DNA of 64,000 nucleotides from Anaerocolumna aminovalerica (GCF_900115365.1 NZ_FOWD01000016.1:1-64000), one strand, 5' to 3'; shown: positions 36,035 to 45,702, counted from the stretch's first letter. Notes: generated by a model from the letters alone, not told the origin. Numbers and translations are program-made.

Positions 36035-36753
36035 ACCTCCATAAACTCATTTTGACCAACAATGCTTGCTACAAAGCAGGCCGAACTATCACTCCTAAGG
36101 GTATCATGGTGCATTCTACCGGGGCAAATAACCCAAACCTCAAACGCTATGTGGGTCCAGATGACGGTCTGTTGGGCAAGAACCAGTATAATAACCATTG
36201 GAATCAGGATAAGCCGGATGGGCGGCAGGTCTGTGTACATGCCTTTATTGGCAAACTGGCGGATGGCAGTATCGCAACATACCAAACCCTCCCGTGGAAT
36301 CATCGAGGTTGGCATGGTGGCTCCGGTTCAAAAGGCTCAGTCAACGATACTCATATCAGTTTTGAAATTTGTGAAGATGGACTGACCGATGCCGCCTACT
36401 TCAATGCTGTGTATAAAGAAGCAACTGAATTATGCGCCTATCTTTGCAAAGAGTACAAGCTCGACCCAATGGCAGATGACGTGATCATTGGGCATTACGA
36501 AGGGCATAAGCGCGGTATCGCCAGTAACCATGCCGACCCCGGGCACTGGTTTCCTAAACACGGGAAGTCAATGGATACTTTCCGTGCCGAAGTTAAAAAG
36601 TTGCTGTCAGCAATAGAAGCGCCTACCTCCACCGATCCAAAGAAACTGTACCGAGTTCAAGTCGGTGCATACTCTGTCAAAGCAAATGCTGACGCCATGC
36701 TTAAGAAAGTTAAGGCGGCAGGATTTAAGGATGCTTTCATTAAATATTCGTGA
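36031..36753 (+). CDS. N-acetylmuramoyl-L-alanine amidase (endolysin) with SPOR domain
   Basis: A 240-residue endolysin. Residues about 20-165 are an amidase_2 fold: zinc ligands in IMVHSTG, a catalytic region NHRGWHGG and the later HADPGHWFP. After a short linker, residues about 198-240 form a SPOR-like repeat (KLYRVQVGAYSVKANADAML) that binds denuded peptidoglycan. It cleaves the lactyl-peptide amide bond of the host wall. No signal peptide, so it depends on the holin. Confidence 0.9.
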   Translation: MNLHKLILTNNACYKAGRTITPKGIMVHSTGANNPNLKRYVGPDDGLLGKNQYNNHWNQDKPDGRQVCVHAFIGKLADGSIATYQTLPWNHRGWHGGSGSKGSVNDTHISFEICEDGLTDAAYFNAVYKEATELCAYLCKEYKLDPMADDVIIGHYEGHKRGIASNHADPGHWFPKHGKSMDTFRAEVKKLLSAIEAPTSTDPKKLYRVQVGAYSVKANADAMLKKVKAAGFKDAFIKYS

Positions 36754-36766
36754 TAACTATTATCAT

Positions 36767-36801
36767 GCCCGCGGAGCATAAAAACTCTGCGGGCTTTTTT
36801 T
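36767..36801 (+). terminator. terminator of lysis genes
   Basis: GCCCGCGGAG / CTCTGCGGGC around 8 nt, then a run of T: strong rho-independent terminator 14 nt past the amidase stop. Confidence 0.88.
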
Positions 36802-36858
36802 ATTTATAGGTGTATAAAACGCTCCACTTTTCTCCGTATAGCGAGGAGGTGGTTTCTC

Positions 36859-37098
36859 GTGTTCAATGAACAGAAACTTGAGTTAATGCGTTGCCCTATT
36901 GGCGAAGGGCAGAAAATCGATGGTGAAGTGAACTCTACTCCGCATGAGCAAATGCAGCGCGAAGTTGATTATGTGAGAGCGCAGCAAATACTCACTTCTA
37001 TGCTTGAGAAAGATTTAATTACCTTGTCGGAATTCAACAAGATAACCGAATTAAATCGCAAAACTTTCTCGCCGCTATTAGCCGAGATTATGCCTTGA
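36859..37098 (+). CDS. SHOCT domain protein preceding recombinase genes
   Basis: A 79-residue protein starting at GTG after GAGGAGGTGG. The C-terminal half QQILTSMLEKDLITLSEFNK followed by ITELNRKTFSP is a SHOCT-type short helical motif. In many clostridial elements a gene like this precedes a serine-recombinase cluster, as here. It might act as a recombination directionality or DNA-bridging factor, but that is inference. Confidence 0.7.
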   Translation: MFNEQKLELMRCPIGEGQKIDGEVNSTPHEQMQREVDYVRAQQILTSMLEKDLITLSEFNKITELNRKTFSPLLAEIMP

Positions 37099-37158
37099 AA
37101 TCGTTGATATAACTTCGTTTCAGAGGTAATATGTCACACTGACTAAGGAGGTGAGAAT

Positions 37159-38721
37159 TTGAAAAAGGTAACGAAAATTGCTCAAAACACGGCCAATTTA
37201 ACCGAACAGACTAAGTTGCGGGTTGCGGCCTACTGCCGTGTATCTACCGACAGCGATGAACAACTCGAAAGTCTGGATGCTCAAATAAAGCATTATGAAT
37301 CCTACGTCAATGCAAATCCTGAGTGGGAGTTCGCCGGGCTCTATTATGATGAGGGCATCTCCGGAACAAAAAAGGAAAAGCGGCCTGAATTGCTTCGAAT
37401 GATTGCAGACTGTGAAAACAGAAAAATAGACCTCATTGTAACGAAGTCTATCAGCAGATTTGCTCGAAATACAACCGATTGTCTTGAACTGGTCAGAAAG
37501 CTACTTGATCTTGATGTTTTCATTTATTTTGAGAAAGAAAATATCAACACCGGGTCAATGGAAAGCGAACTCATGCTGTCAATCCTGTCTGGACTGGCCG
37601 AAAGCGAATCGGTCTCCATCTCCGAGAACAACAAATGGTCGATTAAGCGCAGATTCCAAAATGGTACATATAAAATATCTTATCCGCCTTACGGCTATGA
37701 CAATGTAAACGGTGAAATGGTTATCAATAAGTCTCAAGCTAAAATTGTCCGCTTCATCTTTGCCGAGATTTTGTCCGGCAAGGGTACCCACAAAATTGCT
37801 AATGAGTTGAACAGACGAAAGGTACCAACCAAAAAAGGCGGTCGTTGGACATCAACGACTATACGCGGGATGGTTAGTAATGAAAAGTACACAGGTGATG
37901 TCATTTTTCAAAAGACCTATACTGATGAGTACTTCAACCGCCATAACAACAATGGAGAAAAAGACCAATATCTAATTCGAAATCATCACGAGCCGATTAT
38001 CAGTCATGAAGATTTTGAGGCCACACAGGATATTATTGATCAGCGTGGTAAGGAAAAGGGGCTGGAAAAGCAAAACACAAAGTATCAGAACCGTTATTCC
38101 TTTTCAGGCAAAATCATCTGTGGCCAGTGCGGTGGCACATTTAAACGCAGAAGTCACTCAAGCGGAAGGCATCGAATTGCTTGGTGCTGCTCCACTCATA
38201 TTGCAGATATCAAGAAATGCTCTATGAAATATGTGCCGGAGTCTGATTTTGAATATGCGTTTGTTACCATGATGAACAAGCTCATTTTCGGGCATGCAGT
38301 TGTTCTAAAACAATTGTTAGTCAGTCTGCGTGGGATGAGTTCCGATGATACTTTGGAGAGCATTCAAGCGATTGACAAGAAACTCGAAGAAAATGTGGAA
38401 CAGCGAAATGTTCTGGTTGGGCTGATGACCAAAAAATATCTTGAGCCTGCCGTTTACAATAAGAGCAATAACGAATTGTTGCAAGAGGCAGAACGGCTAC
38501 GCCGCCAAAAAGAATCCATAACGCGATTCCTGAATAATGACTTTCAAAACCTAAGTGAGGTCAGCGCTTTGCTGCAGTATGCTACCAAAGCATCAATGCT
38601 AACGGGTTTTGACGGTGAACTGTTTAAACGTTATGTGGAGAAAGTTCTTGTTTATTCTCGTGAAGAAATCGGATTCGAACTAAAATGCGGCATTACGCTA
38701 AAAGAAAGGTTGGTGAGATAA
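37159..38721 (+). CDS. large serine recombinase 1
   Basis: A 520-residue large serine recombinase starting at TTG after AAGGAGGTGAG. Catalytic domain residues 20-160: YCRVST with Ser29, [19 protein letters not shown]. The recombinase domain follows (PPYGYDNVNGEMVINKSQAK, RGMVSNEKYTGDVIF), a zinc ribbon (ICGQCGGTFKRR ... WCC ... KKC) and a coiled-coil. It makes double-strand breaks at att sites through a Ser-DNA link. It abuts the next gene with no gap. Confidence 0.9.
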   Translation: MKKVTKIAQNTANLTEQTKLRVAAYCRVSTDSDEQLESLDAQIKHYESYVNANPEWEFAGLYYDEGISGTKKEKRPELLRMIADCENRKIDLIVTKSISRFARNTTDCLELVRKLLDLDVFIYFEKENINTGSMESELMLSILSGLAESESVSISENNKWSIKRRFQNGTYKISYPPYGYDNVNGEMVINKSQAKIVRFIFAEILSGKGTHKIANELNRRKVPTKKGGRWTSTTIRGMVSNEKYTGDVIFQKTYTDEYFNRHNNNGEKDQYLIRNHHEPIISHEDFEATQDIIDQRGKEKGLEKQNTKYQNRYSFSGKIICGQCGGTFKRRSHSSGRHRIAWCCSTHIADIKKCSMKYVPESDFEYAFVTMMNKLIFGHAVVLKQLLVSLRGMSSDDTLESIQAIDKKLEENVEQRNVLVGLMTKKYLEPAVYNKSNNELLQEAERLRRQKESITRFLNNDFQNLSEVSALLQYATKASMLTGFDGELFKRYVEKVLVYSREEIGFELKCGITLKERLVR

Positions 38722-39153
38722 ATGAGCCATATACCATTTGGCTACCGTATTGAAAACGGAAAAGCCGTAATTGATAAAGAGGCTGCAGAGCAGATAAAAA
38801 CATTGTTCCAATCTTACCTGAGCGGCGAATCCTTGGCGACAGCAGCTAAGAAAGCAGGTATTAAAGCTTTCCATTCCGGTATCGGCAGGATGCTACGAAA
38901 TACCCGATACCTCGGTGATGAGTTTTATCCGCCGATTATTGACAAAGACACTTTCAACACTGCCGAGGCGGAACGAATTATGCGGGCGGAAAGACTCGGC
39001 CGTACCAAAAAGCCCAAACAAGTAAAGGAGGTCGTCTATCCTACCACCTTCCGCATGAAAGAAGGTACAGAGGAACTCGACGACCCCTTCGGGCAGGCGG
39101 AATACGCCTACAGTTTAATTGAAATGGAGGTGAACAAGAATGGCGGTCAGTAA
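38722..39153 (+). CDS. recombinase-domain protein lacking the catalytic domain
   Basis: A 143-residue protein between two full serine recombinases. [20 protein letters not shown] and [20 protein letters not shown] match the recombinase (DNA-binding) domain, but the N-terminal Ser catalytic domain is absent and no earlier frame supplies it. The ATG immediately follows the previous stop. It may be an accessory DNA-binding subunit acting with the neighbouring enzymes. Such trios recur in clostridial mobile elements. Confidence 0.8.
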   Translation: MSHIPFGYRIENGKAVIDKEAAEQIKTLFQSYLSGESLATAAKKAGIKAFHSGIGRMLRNTRYLGDEFYPPIIDKDTFNTAEAERIMRAERLGRTKKPKQVKEVVYPTTFRMKEGTEELDDPFGQAEYAYSLIEMEVNKNGGQ

Positions 39154-40708
39154 AAATGTCACCGTAATTCCGGCAAGAAAGCATACTCGCAAGAGCAAAG
39201 ACGAGGAAAAACCGAAACTCCGCGTTGCTGCTTACTGCCGTGTTTCCACAGACAGCGAGGAGCAGGCTACCAGCTATGACACACAGATTGAGCATTACAC
39301 CGCCTACATACAAGGGCACCCCGACTGGATGCTGGCGGGGATTTTTGCGGACGACGGTATTTCCGGTACCAATACTAAGAAGCGTGAAGAATTCAACCGC
39401 ATGATTGACGAGTGTATGGCCGGTAATATCGATATGATCATTACAAAGTCCATCAGCCGCTTTGCGCGAAACACGCTGGACTGTTTGAAGTATATCCGCC
39501 AACTAAAGGACAAGAACATTCCGGTCTATTTTGAGAAAGAAAACATAAACACCATGGATTCCAAGGGCGAGGTTATGCTCACAATTATGGCATCCCTTGC
39601 TCAACAGGAAAGCCAGTCCTTAAGTCAGAATGTGAAACTGGGTTTACAGTATCGTTACCAACAAGGTGAAATACAAGTCAACTGCGCACGGTTCCTCGGT
39701 TATACCAAGGATGAGAATAAGCGCCTTGTGGTTGTACCCGAAGAAGCCGAAATCGTAAAGCGCATTTATCGAGAATACCTTGAGGGTGCAAGTATGCTGA
39801 AGATTGCCCGGGGGTTAGAGGCCGACGGTATTCTGAACGGTGCAGGCAATGAGCGCTGGCACACCAGTAACATTAATAATATTCTACGAAACGAAAAGTA
39901 CATCGGAGATGCGCTCTTGCAGAAAACCTATACGGTTGATTTTCTTACAAAGAAGCGGGTCAAGAACACCGGTATTGTTCCGCAGTACTATGTAGAAAAC
40001 AGCCATGAAGCCATCATCCCGCGTGAAGTTTTCATGCAGGTGCAGGAAGAGCTTATCCGCCGCCGTATTGTGCACACAAGCCCAAACGGAAAGACCAGAA
40101 CTTTCAGCAGCAACCACGTGTTTGCTCAAATAATTATCTGCGGCAAATGCGGTGAGGTTTTTCGCAGGGTACATTGGAACAACAGAGGTAAAAAGTCCAT
40201 CGTCTGGCGCTGTGTCAGCCGGTTAGAAAACACCGGCCTATTCTGCGATGCCCGCACGGTACTGGAGAGCACCATCGAGCAAGTGCTAGTCACCGCCATT
40301 AATCAGACGCTTTGCGACAAAGACTCTTTCCTCACAACTCTACGGGATAACATCGCCACCGTCATAAATCGTGAAAGCGACAAGGCCTTAGCGGATATCG
40401 ATAAGCGGCTGGAGGAGTTGCAAACGGAACTTCTAAAATTGGCCACTTCCAATGCGGATTATGAAAAGGTTGGCGATGAGATTCACAGCCTGCGCGATCA
40501 GAAGCAAAAGCTGCAGGTTGAAAATGCCAACCGTGATGAACTTAAAAAGCGCATTGCTGATATGAGCACATTCCTAAAGAAACAACCCACCGCTCTCACC
40601 GAATATGATGAGCAACTTGTCCGACGGCTGATTGAAAAGGTCACCATCTATGAGGACAAATTCACTGTAGAGTTTAAGTCTGGGTTGATGGTGGATGTAA
40701 ATGAGTAA
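39140..40708 (+). CDS. large serine recombinase 2
   Basis: A 522-residue large serine recombinase with [12 protein letters not shown] (Ser36), [20 protein letters not shown] and [20 protein letters not shown], a recombinase domain ([19 protein letters not shown]), zinc ribbon ([12 protein letters not shown] ... WRC) and a long coiled-coil near residues 420-490. It overlaps the middle gene by 14 nt. With recombinase 1 it may act as a heteromeric pair, or each may recognise its own site. Confidence 0.9.
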   Translation: MAVSKNVTVIPARKHTRKSKDEEKPKLRVAAYCRVSTDSEEQATSYDTQIEHYTAYIQGHPDWMLAGIFADDGISGTNTKKREEFNRMIDECMAGNIDMIITKSISRFARNTLDCLKYIRQLKDKNIPVYFEKENINTMDSKGEVMLTIMASLAQQESQSLSQNVKLGLQYRYQQGEIQVNCARFLGYTKDENKRLVVVPEEAEIVKRIYREYLEGASMLKIARGLEADGILNGAGNERWHTSNINNILRNEKYIGDALLQKTYTVDFLTKKRVKNTGIVPQYYVENSHEAIIPREVFMQVQEELIRRRIVHTSPNGKTRTFSSNHVFAQIIICGKCGEVFRRVHWNNRGKKSIVWRCVSRLENTGLFCDARTVLESTIEQVLVTAINQTLCDKDSFLTTLRDNIATVINRESDKALADIDKRLEELQTELLKLATSNADYEKVGDEIHSLRDQKQKLQVENANRDELKKRIADMSTFLKKQPTALTEYDEQLVRRLIEKVTIYEDKFTVEFKSGLMVDVNE

Positions 40709-40724
40709 GCCCCAAAACGAGCAA

Positions 40725-40753
40725 GGCACTCTACGGAATAAACGTAGGGTGCC
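40725..40753 (+). terminator. terminator after the recombinase cluster
   Basis: GGCACTCTACG / CGTAGGGTGCC arms (one wobble) around 7 nt, followed by ATGTTTTGTTT. It lies 17 nt past recombinase 2 and is the last feature that clearly belongs to the element. Confidence 0.75.
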
Positions 40754-40823
40754 ATGTTTTGTTTCGAAAATCAAACGCTATCGGGAAATATTGAACTAAG
40801 TTTGTGCAGCATATCGTGCTTTT

Positions 40824-42284
40824 TTATTTCCTGAACTGGACTATCTCTCCGGTTTTTTCTTGACTGATGATTTTGCCATTGCTATCAAAAGCATACTTAT
40901 ATACATAGCTTACCCCTCCTATGGAGAAAGAATTTGTCATGGGTGAAAAGAAAGAATCGGTTATGCTTTCGACATTCCACAAAAGACTACCTTCTTCACT
41001 GATTGATAGTTTTGCACCGAATGAACCTTTTACAGTATAGAATGTTTGCGGAATTCCACTTGCAGGATCGCAAACAAGCAGTGCGGCAGTGAAATTGTTT
41101 CGCATAAGTTCTGTCAGTTCAGCGTTCGGGATGTCCAAGACCGTACGATTGTATATTTCGTTTAGAACACGTGCTATATCATACCTGCCTCCTGCGTTGC
41201 TTTGTTCGGGATCGAGTTTAGGAACAGAGTTAGCACTGAGATAAATATTGCCATTGTATTCTATCATGTCGGTAATAAAATACAGATCTTTATCTGATGT
41301 ATACGTAAACGAATCCTCTGCAGTACCGTCTGCTGCAATCTTCATTAGCAAATCGCCGGTATTTGAATGATTTAACTGAACGAGGAAACCGTCGCCAAGC
41401 TTTGCAGTCGCTCGAATACCATAATTTCCTACTTCGGTTTTTGTGAACCCTATGGAATTTCCGTCCATATCAAGTTTTGTGAAACAGAGATATTTCAAGT
41501 CGCCACGGCTGAAAACCGCAAGAGAATTTTCGCTGTAAACAACGGATGAAACGTATTCACTTTTAAAACCGTTTGAAGTTGTTTTATCCCATATAAGTTT
41601 TCCGTCTTTGCTTATCATCGCTATACGGCCATATGTCGTATTCGCCGATGACCACGAAGGCGTTGAGCCGAAAACTATGACGAAATCATCACTTTCGAGG
41701 TATCCTTCATGCACCATATTAGGAATGTCAACGCTCCAGGCTACTTTCCCGTCAACAGATTTTGTGAAAATGACTTTATCATATACGTCAAACTTAAGCT
41801 CATTGTCATATTTCAATACGTAATCAAATTGATATAAAGCACCTTTGGCATTGGGGTTGTGGTTAAAAAGTTTCTTGCTGCTGTTACGGTAATTCCAAAG
41901 ATTTTCCAAATCTTCTGGGGTTGGATTATCTTGAAAAATCTCATATCCGCCGACACTCTTTTGTAAAACTTCAGTAGTTTTTCCGTACGAAAACGAGTTT
42001 GTGGTTATATCGCGGTAAATGCTCTTAATCTCTCCTCTTGAAAGCCCTTCTGTGGTTAAACTGTATTCATTAAAGAAAGAGATTGCTGCTTTGTATTCTT
42101 TAGCCTCCGCATATATGGTTAACCCGGAAACAGTGCTAATAAGCAGTACAAGACAGGCGGCAACTGCTACCCACTTGCTGCGCAAAAACCTGCTTGTGCT
42201 TTTTTTAGGTTTATAGTTCGTTGCTTCCTCAACAATGTCAGAATCAATATTTGATATTATCGAGTACATTTTTTCGCCCTTCAT
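40824..42284 (-). CDS. anti-sigma-factor-like membrane protein with extracytoplasmic sensor region
   Basis: A 486-residue protein with a short cytoplasmic N-terminus, a single membrane segment at about 38-58 (WVAVAACLVLLISTVSGLTI) and a large exported part with repeated beta-strand patterns (GKLIWDKTTSNG, GKVAWSVDIPN, GSLLWNVESI) suggestive of a PQQ-like beta-propeller. It overlaps the sigma-factor gene by 4 nt, the usual pairing of an ECF sigma with its inhibitor. The signal it senses is unknown. Confidence 0.72.
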   Translation of the reverse strand: MKGEKMYSIISNIDSDIVEEATNYKPKKSTSRFLRSKWVAVAACLVLLISTVSGLTIYAEAKEYKAAISFFNEYSLTTEGLSRGEIKSIYRDITTNSFSYGKTTEVLQKSVGGYEIFQDNPTPEDLENLWNYRNSSKKLFNHNPNAKGALYQFDYVLKYDNELKFDVYDKVIFTKSVDGKVAWSVDIPNMVHEGYLESDDFVIVFGSTPSWSSANTTYGRIAMISKDGKLIWDKTTSNGFKSEYVSSVVYSENSLAVFSRGDLKYLCFTKLDMDGNSIGFTKTEVGNYGIRATAKLGDGFLVQLNHSNTGDLLMKIAADGTAEDSFTYTSDKDLYFITDMIEYNGNIYLSANSVPKLDPEQSNAGGRYDIARVLNEIYNRTVLDIPNAELTELMRNNFTAALLVCDPASGIPQTFYTVKGSFGAKLSISEEGSLLWNVESITDSFFSPMTNSFSIGGVSYVYKYAFDSNGKIISQEKTGEIVQFRK

Positions 42285-42838
42285 ATAGAAATGCCCTCCT
42301 TTTCAAGGTAATCATGTAAATTGTTCCTGAGCCTCAGCATCATTGAAGCCAATTTGCTATAACTTATACCGAATTCTTTTGCTAATGTGTTCAGCGGTTG
42401 ACCATGCCAATATCTGCGCACAAACAACACACGCTTCTCCGTATCCAAGCTACGTAACCAACAATTCAAAGCTTCTCCAATCTCATTATCACTCGATGCA
42501 ACCGTCATGTCGGGTATTTCGGACATACATTCTTCGAGTTCGCTGAGCAGCATTGTCAATCCACTATATCGTTTCTGTGCTCTGCTTTTACGAAAATAAT
42601 CAATAGAGATACAACGCACAATTCGACCAAGATATGCAGATAATGATGTCGGTCTATCCGGCGGGATTTGATTCCACGCAGCAAGATATGTATCGTTAAG
42701 ACATTCTTCGCAATCTTCATTATTGCCAAGTACATTCATTGCAATAGTTTTTAAATAGGGATTGTACTTCTGCCGTGTTTCATTCAATGCGTTTTCAGAT
42801 CTCGACCAGAAAAGCTCTATAATCTGCTTGTCATCCAT
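42281..42838 (-). CDS. ECF-type RNA polymerase sigma factor
   Basis: About 185 residues from ATG 42838 (GAAGGAG just before; the upstream ATG 42856 sits in front of the ribosome site). Region 2 includes CEECLNDTYLAAWNQIPPDR and YLGRIVRCISIDYFRKSRAQ; region 4 includes LNTLAKEFGISYSKLASMML. It redirects RNA polymerase to its own regulon. Stop and start overlap with the membrane partner gene shows coupling. Confidence 0.85.
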   Translation of the reverse strand: MDDKQIIELFWSRSENALNETRQKYNPYLKTIAMNVLGNNEDCEECLNDTYLAAWNQIPPDRPTSLSAYLGRIVRCISIDYFRKSRAQKRYSGLTMLLSELEECMSEIPDMTVASSDNEIGEALNCWLRSLDTEKRVLFVRRYWHGQPLNTLAKEFGISYSKLASMMLRLRNNLHDYLEKEGISI

Positions 42839-42934
42839 ATAACTCTCCTTCCCCATGTTTTAAGGCCTTCACTAGTATAGTCGTAAAACATGTACTGAAT
42901 ATTGCATGAATTTTTGATTTTCGTAAAATAAATC

Positions 42935-42958
42935 AGCCAGAATGAACCAATTCTGGCT
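42935..42958 (-). promoter_or_regulatory. hairpin upstream of the sigma factor gene
   Basis: Perfect AGCCAGAAT / ATTCTGGCT arms around 6 nt, about 100 nt upstream of the sigma start, with a T-rich downstream side on the minus strand. It could be the terminator of a lost upstream gene or an attenuator in the sigma leader. Confidence 0.45.
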
Positions 42959-43042
42959 AAATACAAAATGATAATAATATCACCTTTTGGTTTATATCCA
43001 TAATTTACATTGTTGCCATAATGTAACATGTTGATAACTCTG

Positions 43043-43159
43043 CATCCAACCTGACCACACAACCTCAAAAACTTCCGAAAAAACATCTAACCTGACCACT
43101 CACGACCCCTGACATCTAACCCGACCACTCGCGGGGCTATGACATCTAACCTGACCACT
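43043..43159. repeat. four short direct repeats, IS21-like terminal array
   Basis: CATCTAACCTGACCACT or a near copy occurs at 43043-43058, 43084-43100, 43113-43129 and 43143-43159, spaced about 30-41 nt. Several copies of a short sequence just inside an end is characteristic of IS21-family elements. No istA/istB genes are within the window, so this would be an orphan end. The surrounding gap 42839-43280 has no gene. Confidence 0.6.
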
Positions 43160-43280
43160 TGACTATCAAAAACCGCTCTTATGGACTTGTTCCCGCGAAG
43201 CAAAAAAATCTCATTTTTGTTTGATGGATTTTACACCCATATGTGCTAAAAGCCTTGATATATAAGCCTTTCTCACATAC

Positions 43281-44678
43281 TCACTCTTTTACCCTCGACA
43301 TCAATGTCACGCACTCAATGTGCGTCGTTCCCGGAAACATATCCACCGGAACCGCCTTTTGAACTTTATATCCTTTTTTCGTTAAGAACATTAAGTCCCT
43401 TTCTAACGTAACAGGATTACACGAAATGTAAACCACCTTCTTCGGATTTAATGAACATAAGGAACTTAAGAACTTTTCATCACTTCCTGCTCTGGGTGGA
43501 TCCATAAATACGAAATCAACTGTTTGATTCTGAGCGGCCATTTGACTCATGAATTCACCGGCATCTTTGTTATAAAAGTCAATATTAGATATATTATTTC
43601 TCTTCGCATTTAGAACGGCATCACGAACCGCATCCTTATTCATTTCTACACCAATGATCTTTTTTACATATTCACTTGCAATAATTCCAATAGTTCCGAT
43701 TCCGCAATAAGCATCTATAATTGTTTCATTACCGGTAAACTCTGCATATTCAATTGCTTTATTGTACAGTACTTCTGTCTGTACCGGGTTTACCTGATAA
43801 AATGATTTGGGTGATATACGAAATACTTTGCCGCACAAAGTATCTTCTATATAGCCTTTTCCATAGATAACTTGTTCTTTTTCTCCCAATACCATACTGG
43901 TTTTTTTATTATTTACATTAATTATGATAGTTGTTATTTCCGGATGTAATTTTCGTAATGCTTTTACGAAATTATTTTTAGAAGGCATTATTGGGGAACC
44001 TAAAACTAGAACAACCATGATTTCACCACTGGTATATCCAATTCTAACTAGTACATGGCGGAGTAAACCATAACCGGTGTCTTCATCATAGGTTTTAATT
44101 TTAAAGGATTTTAACAATCCCCGGATAGAACTGATGATTTCATCTGCCTTTTTATTTTCAATCAGGCAGTTTTCTACAGGAACAACACGGTGAGTACCTG
44201 CTTCGTAAACACCGGATATAGGATTTCCCTTTCTATCATGGTCAAATACAGCATGAACTTTATTCCGATAATGATAGGGATTATCCATACCAATGATTTT
44301 GTCTACTTTGCAGAATTTACTTAGAAGACCATCTACTAGTTTTTGTTTATCCTTTAATTGCTGCTCATAACTTTGATGAAGCAATTGACAGCCTCCACAC
44401 TTTTTTACAATTGGGCAAATGGATTCATTTTTCTTTCCTTTTTTGCCTTGATCATATTTTTCATTTTTATGATTTTGTTTTTTTTGGAATTTTTTCTCTA
44501 TACTTTTAGCACTTCTTTCTGCATTTCTATCAGAACTTTTTATTATATTTTTCATTAATAACTTGCCTTTTTCTTTTGCTTCCGCTTTTTCACTTGCCCT
44601 TCCCATTTCTTTTTGATTCACTCCAATTTGTTTACGTGATGTAATTTTATAAGGCATCGCCCCTTTTTCTTTTCCCAT
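43281..44678 (-). CDS. rlmD: 23S rRNA (uracil-5-)-methyltransferase, RlmD/RumA family
   Basis: A 465-residue SAM-dependent methyltransferase. Iron-sulphur cysteines lie in CPIVKKCGGCQ with a fourth at NCLIENKK. The methyltransferase core has IIDAYCGIGTIGI (SAM motif I), MDPPRAG and the catalytic YISCNPVTLERD; the end is DMFPGTTHIECVTL. It forms 5-methyluridine in 23S rRNA. A Lys-rich N-terminal extension of about 85 residues precedes the core; a later start inside it (MKNIIKSS) is possible. Typical paralogues of this family abound in clostridia, so exact target position is uncertain. Confidence 0.87.
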   Translation of the reverse strand: MGKEKGAMPYKITSRKQIGVNQKEMGRASEKAEAKEKGKLLMKNIIKSSDRNAERSAKSIEKKFQKKQNHKNEKYDQGKKGKKNESICPIVKKCGGCQLLHQSYEQQLKDKQKLVDGLLSKFCKVDKIIGMDNPYHYRNKVHAVFDHDRKGNPISGVYEAGTHRVVPVENCLIENKKADEIISSIRGLLKSFKIKTYDEDTGYGLLRHVLVRIGYTSGEIMVVLVLGSPIMPSKNNFVKALRKLHPEITTIIINVNNKKTSMVLGEKEQVIYGKGYIEDTLCGKVFRISPKSFYQVNPVQTEVLYNKAIEYAEFTGNETIIDAYCGIGTIGIIASEYVKKIIGVEMNKDAVRDAVLNAKRNNISNIDFYNKDAGEFMSQMAAQNQTVDFVFMDPPRAGSDEKFLSSLCSLNPKKVVYISCNPVTLERDLMFLTKKGYKVQKAVPVDMFPGTTHIECVTLMSRVKE

Positions 44679-44787
44679 GTTATGTTCCTTTCTATGTCCC
44701 TCACATTACCTTTCACTCTTGAAGGTCTATTACTTATATTTAAAATCAAATACCTTTAGTCGAATTTTCCAATATTATAGCTTTAAA

Positions 44788-45702
44788 TCAAACTCCCTCA
44801 TTATTAAATTCCGGTATGAAGCTTTCCAAAGCAGTTTCTCCTTCTTGTATAAAGCCATTTTCAACTCCGGTTTCTATTGCATAATCCACCAGTTCATCAT
44901 ACTCTTCCTGGGTAATTTTTCGGTTCAGTTCCGGATATTGTTCCACCTGCGGAAGGGGTGTATACTGATTCATAATGCTTATATATACAGTATCTCCGAA
45001 TGTCTCATACAAATACTTAATAATGTTCTTGGAATCCTCCAAATACCCTGGTAATGTTAAATGTCTTACAATAACTCCTTTTTTCATCATTCCTAATTGG
45101 TCAAATTCAGGTTCCCCCACTTGACGGACCATTTCAGCAACGGCTTTTGAAGTTACCTCAAAATAATTACTGCAATTGGAATACTTCTTTGCAATGTCAC
45201 TGGACATATACTTAAAATCCGGAAGATAAACAGAAATGGTTCCCTCTAATAATTCCAAAGTCTCAACTTTCTCATAACCGCTGCTATTATACACGATAGG
45301 CAAGGTCAATCCACTCTCTCTGGCAATGGATATTCCTTTTATAATCTGCGGAACATAATGGCTGGGGGTAACCAGATTTATATTATTGGCACCTTTCTCC
45401 TGTAATTCTAAGAAAATTTCCGATAAACGCTGTATGGTAATTTTTTTGCCAGCCCTTGCAGCCGCTATATTATTATTCTGGCAGTACACGCATCCCATAG
45501 AACAACCGGAAAAGAAAACTGTTCCCGAACCAGCTTCCCCTGATATACACGGCTCCTCCCACATATGGAGTGCAGCTCTTGCAACAACTAGTTCTTCGGT
45601 CACTTTACAGTATCCAACTTGTCCATTCCCACGATCTGCCTTACAATTTCTTGGACATAATGTGCAATTACTTAGTAAATTCATTATTCTTCTTACACCC
45701 AT
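44788..45702 (-). CDS. radical SAM protein, PflX-like (COG1313)
   Basis: A 304-residue radical SAM protein. An N-terminal Cys cluster (CTLCPRNCKADRGNGQVGYC) precedes the cluster motif VFFSGCSMGCVYCQNN (CxxxCxxC). GANNINLVTPSHYVPQIIKG, YNSSGYE and LTLPGYLEDSKNIIKYL fit the PflX/YgiQ-like activator group, related to pyruvate-formate-lyase activase. The target protein is not known. It lies about 110 nt from rlmD, same direction. Confidence 0.82.
   Translation of the reverse strand: MGVRRIMNLLSNCTLCPRNCKADRGNGQVGYCKVTEELVVARAALHMWEEPCISGEAGSGTVFFSGCSMGCVYCQNNNIAAARAGKKITIQRLSEIFLELQEKGANNINLVTPSHYVPQIIKGISIARESGLTLPIVYNSSGYEKVETLELLEGTISVYLPDFKYMSSDIAKKYSNCSNYFEVTSKAVAEMVRQVGEPEFDQLGMMKKGVIVRHLTLPGYLEDSKNIIKYLYETFGDTVYISIMNQYTPLPQVEQYPELNRKITQEEYDELVDYAIETGVENGFIQEGETALESFIPEFNNEGV

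Larger units (their letters stand above)
23161..40753 (+). mobile_element. defective siphovirus prophage: tail, lysis and recombination modules
   Basis: All genes run on the plus strand, overlap or nearly touch, and are visibly richer in GC than the host flanks. Order: capsid tail end, head fibre, connectors, tail completion, major tail protein, chaperones, tape measure, distal tail, tip proteins, GH18-like protein, holin, amidase, SHOCT, three recombinases. Terminase, portal, protease and most of the capsid gene are absent, as are repressor and replication genes. The left edge is abrupt inside two genes; the right edge is set at the hairpin after the last recombinase. No matching attL/attR pair was found by eye. 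Confidence 0.85.

Noticed and set aside
40700-40823. attR matching the left prophage edge
   Set aside because: No shared core with 23130-23200 could be seen; the left edge looks like a deletion scar, so a pair may no longer exist.
42857-43086. Minus-strand frame upstream of the sigma factor gene
   Set aside because: Spans the hairpin and the first IS21-like repeat, with no ribosome site or recognisable domain.
43043-43159. Possible mini CRISPR array
   Set aside because: Only four short units, irregular spacing of 30-41 nt, short spacers sharing sequence, and no cas genes.
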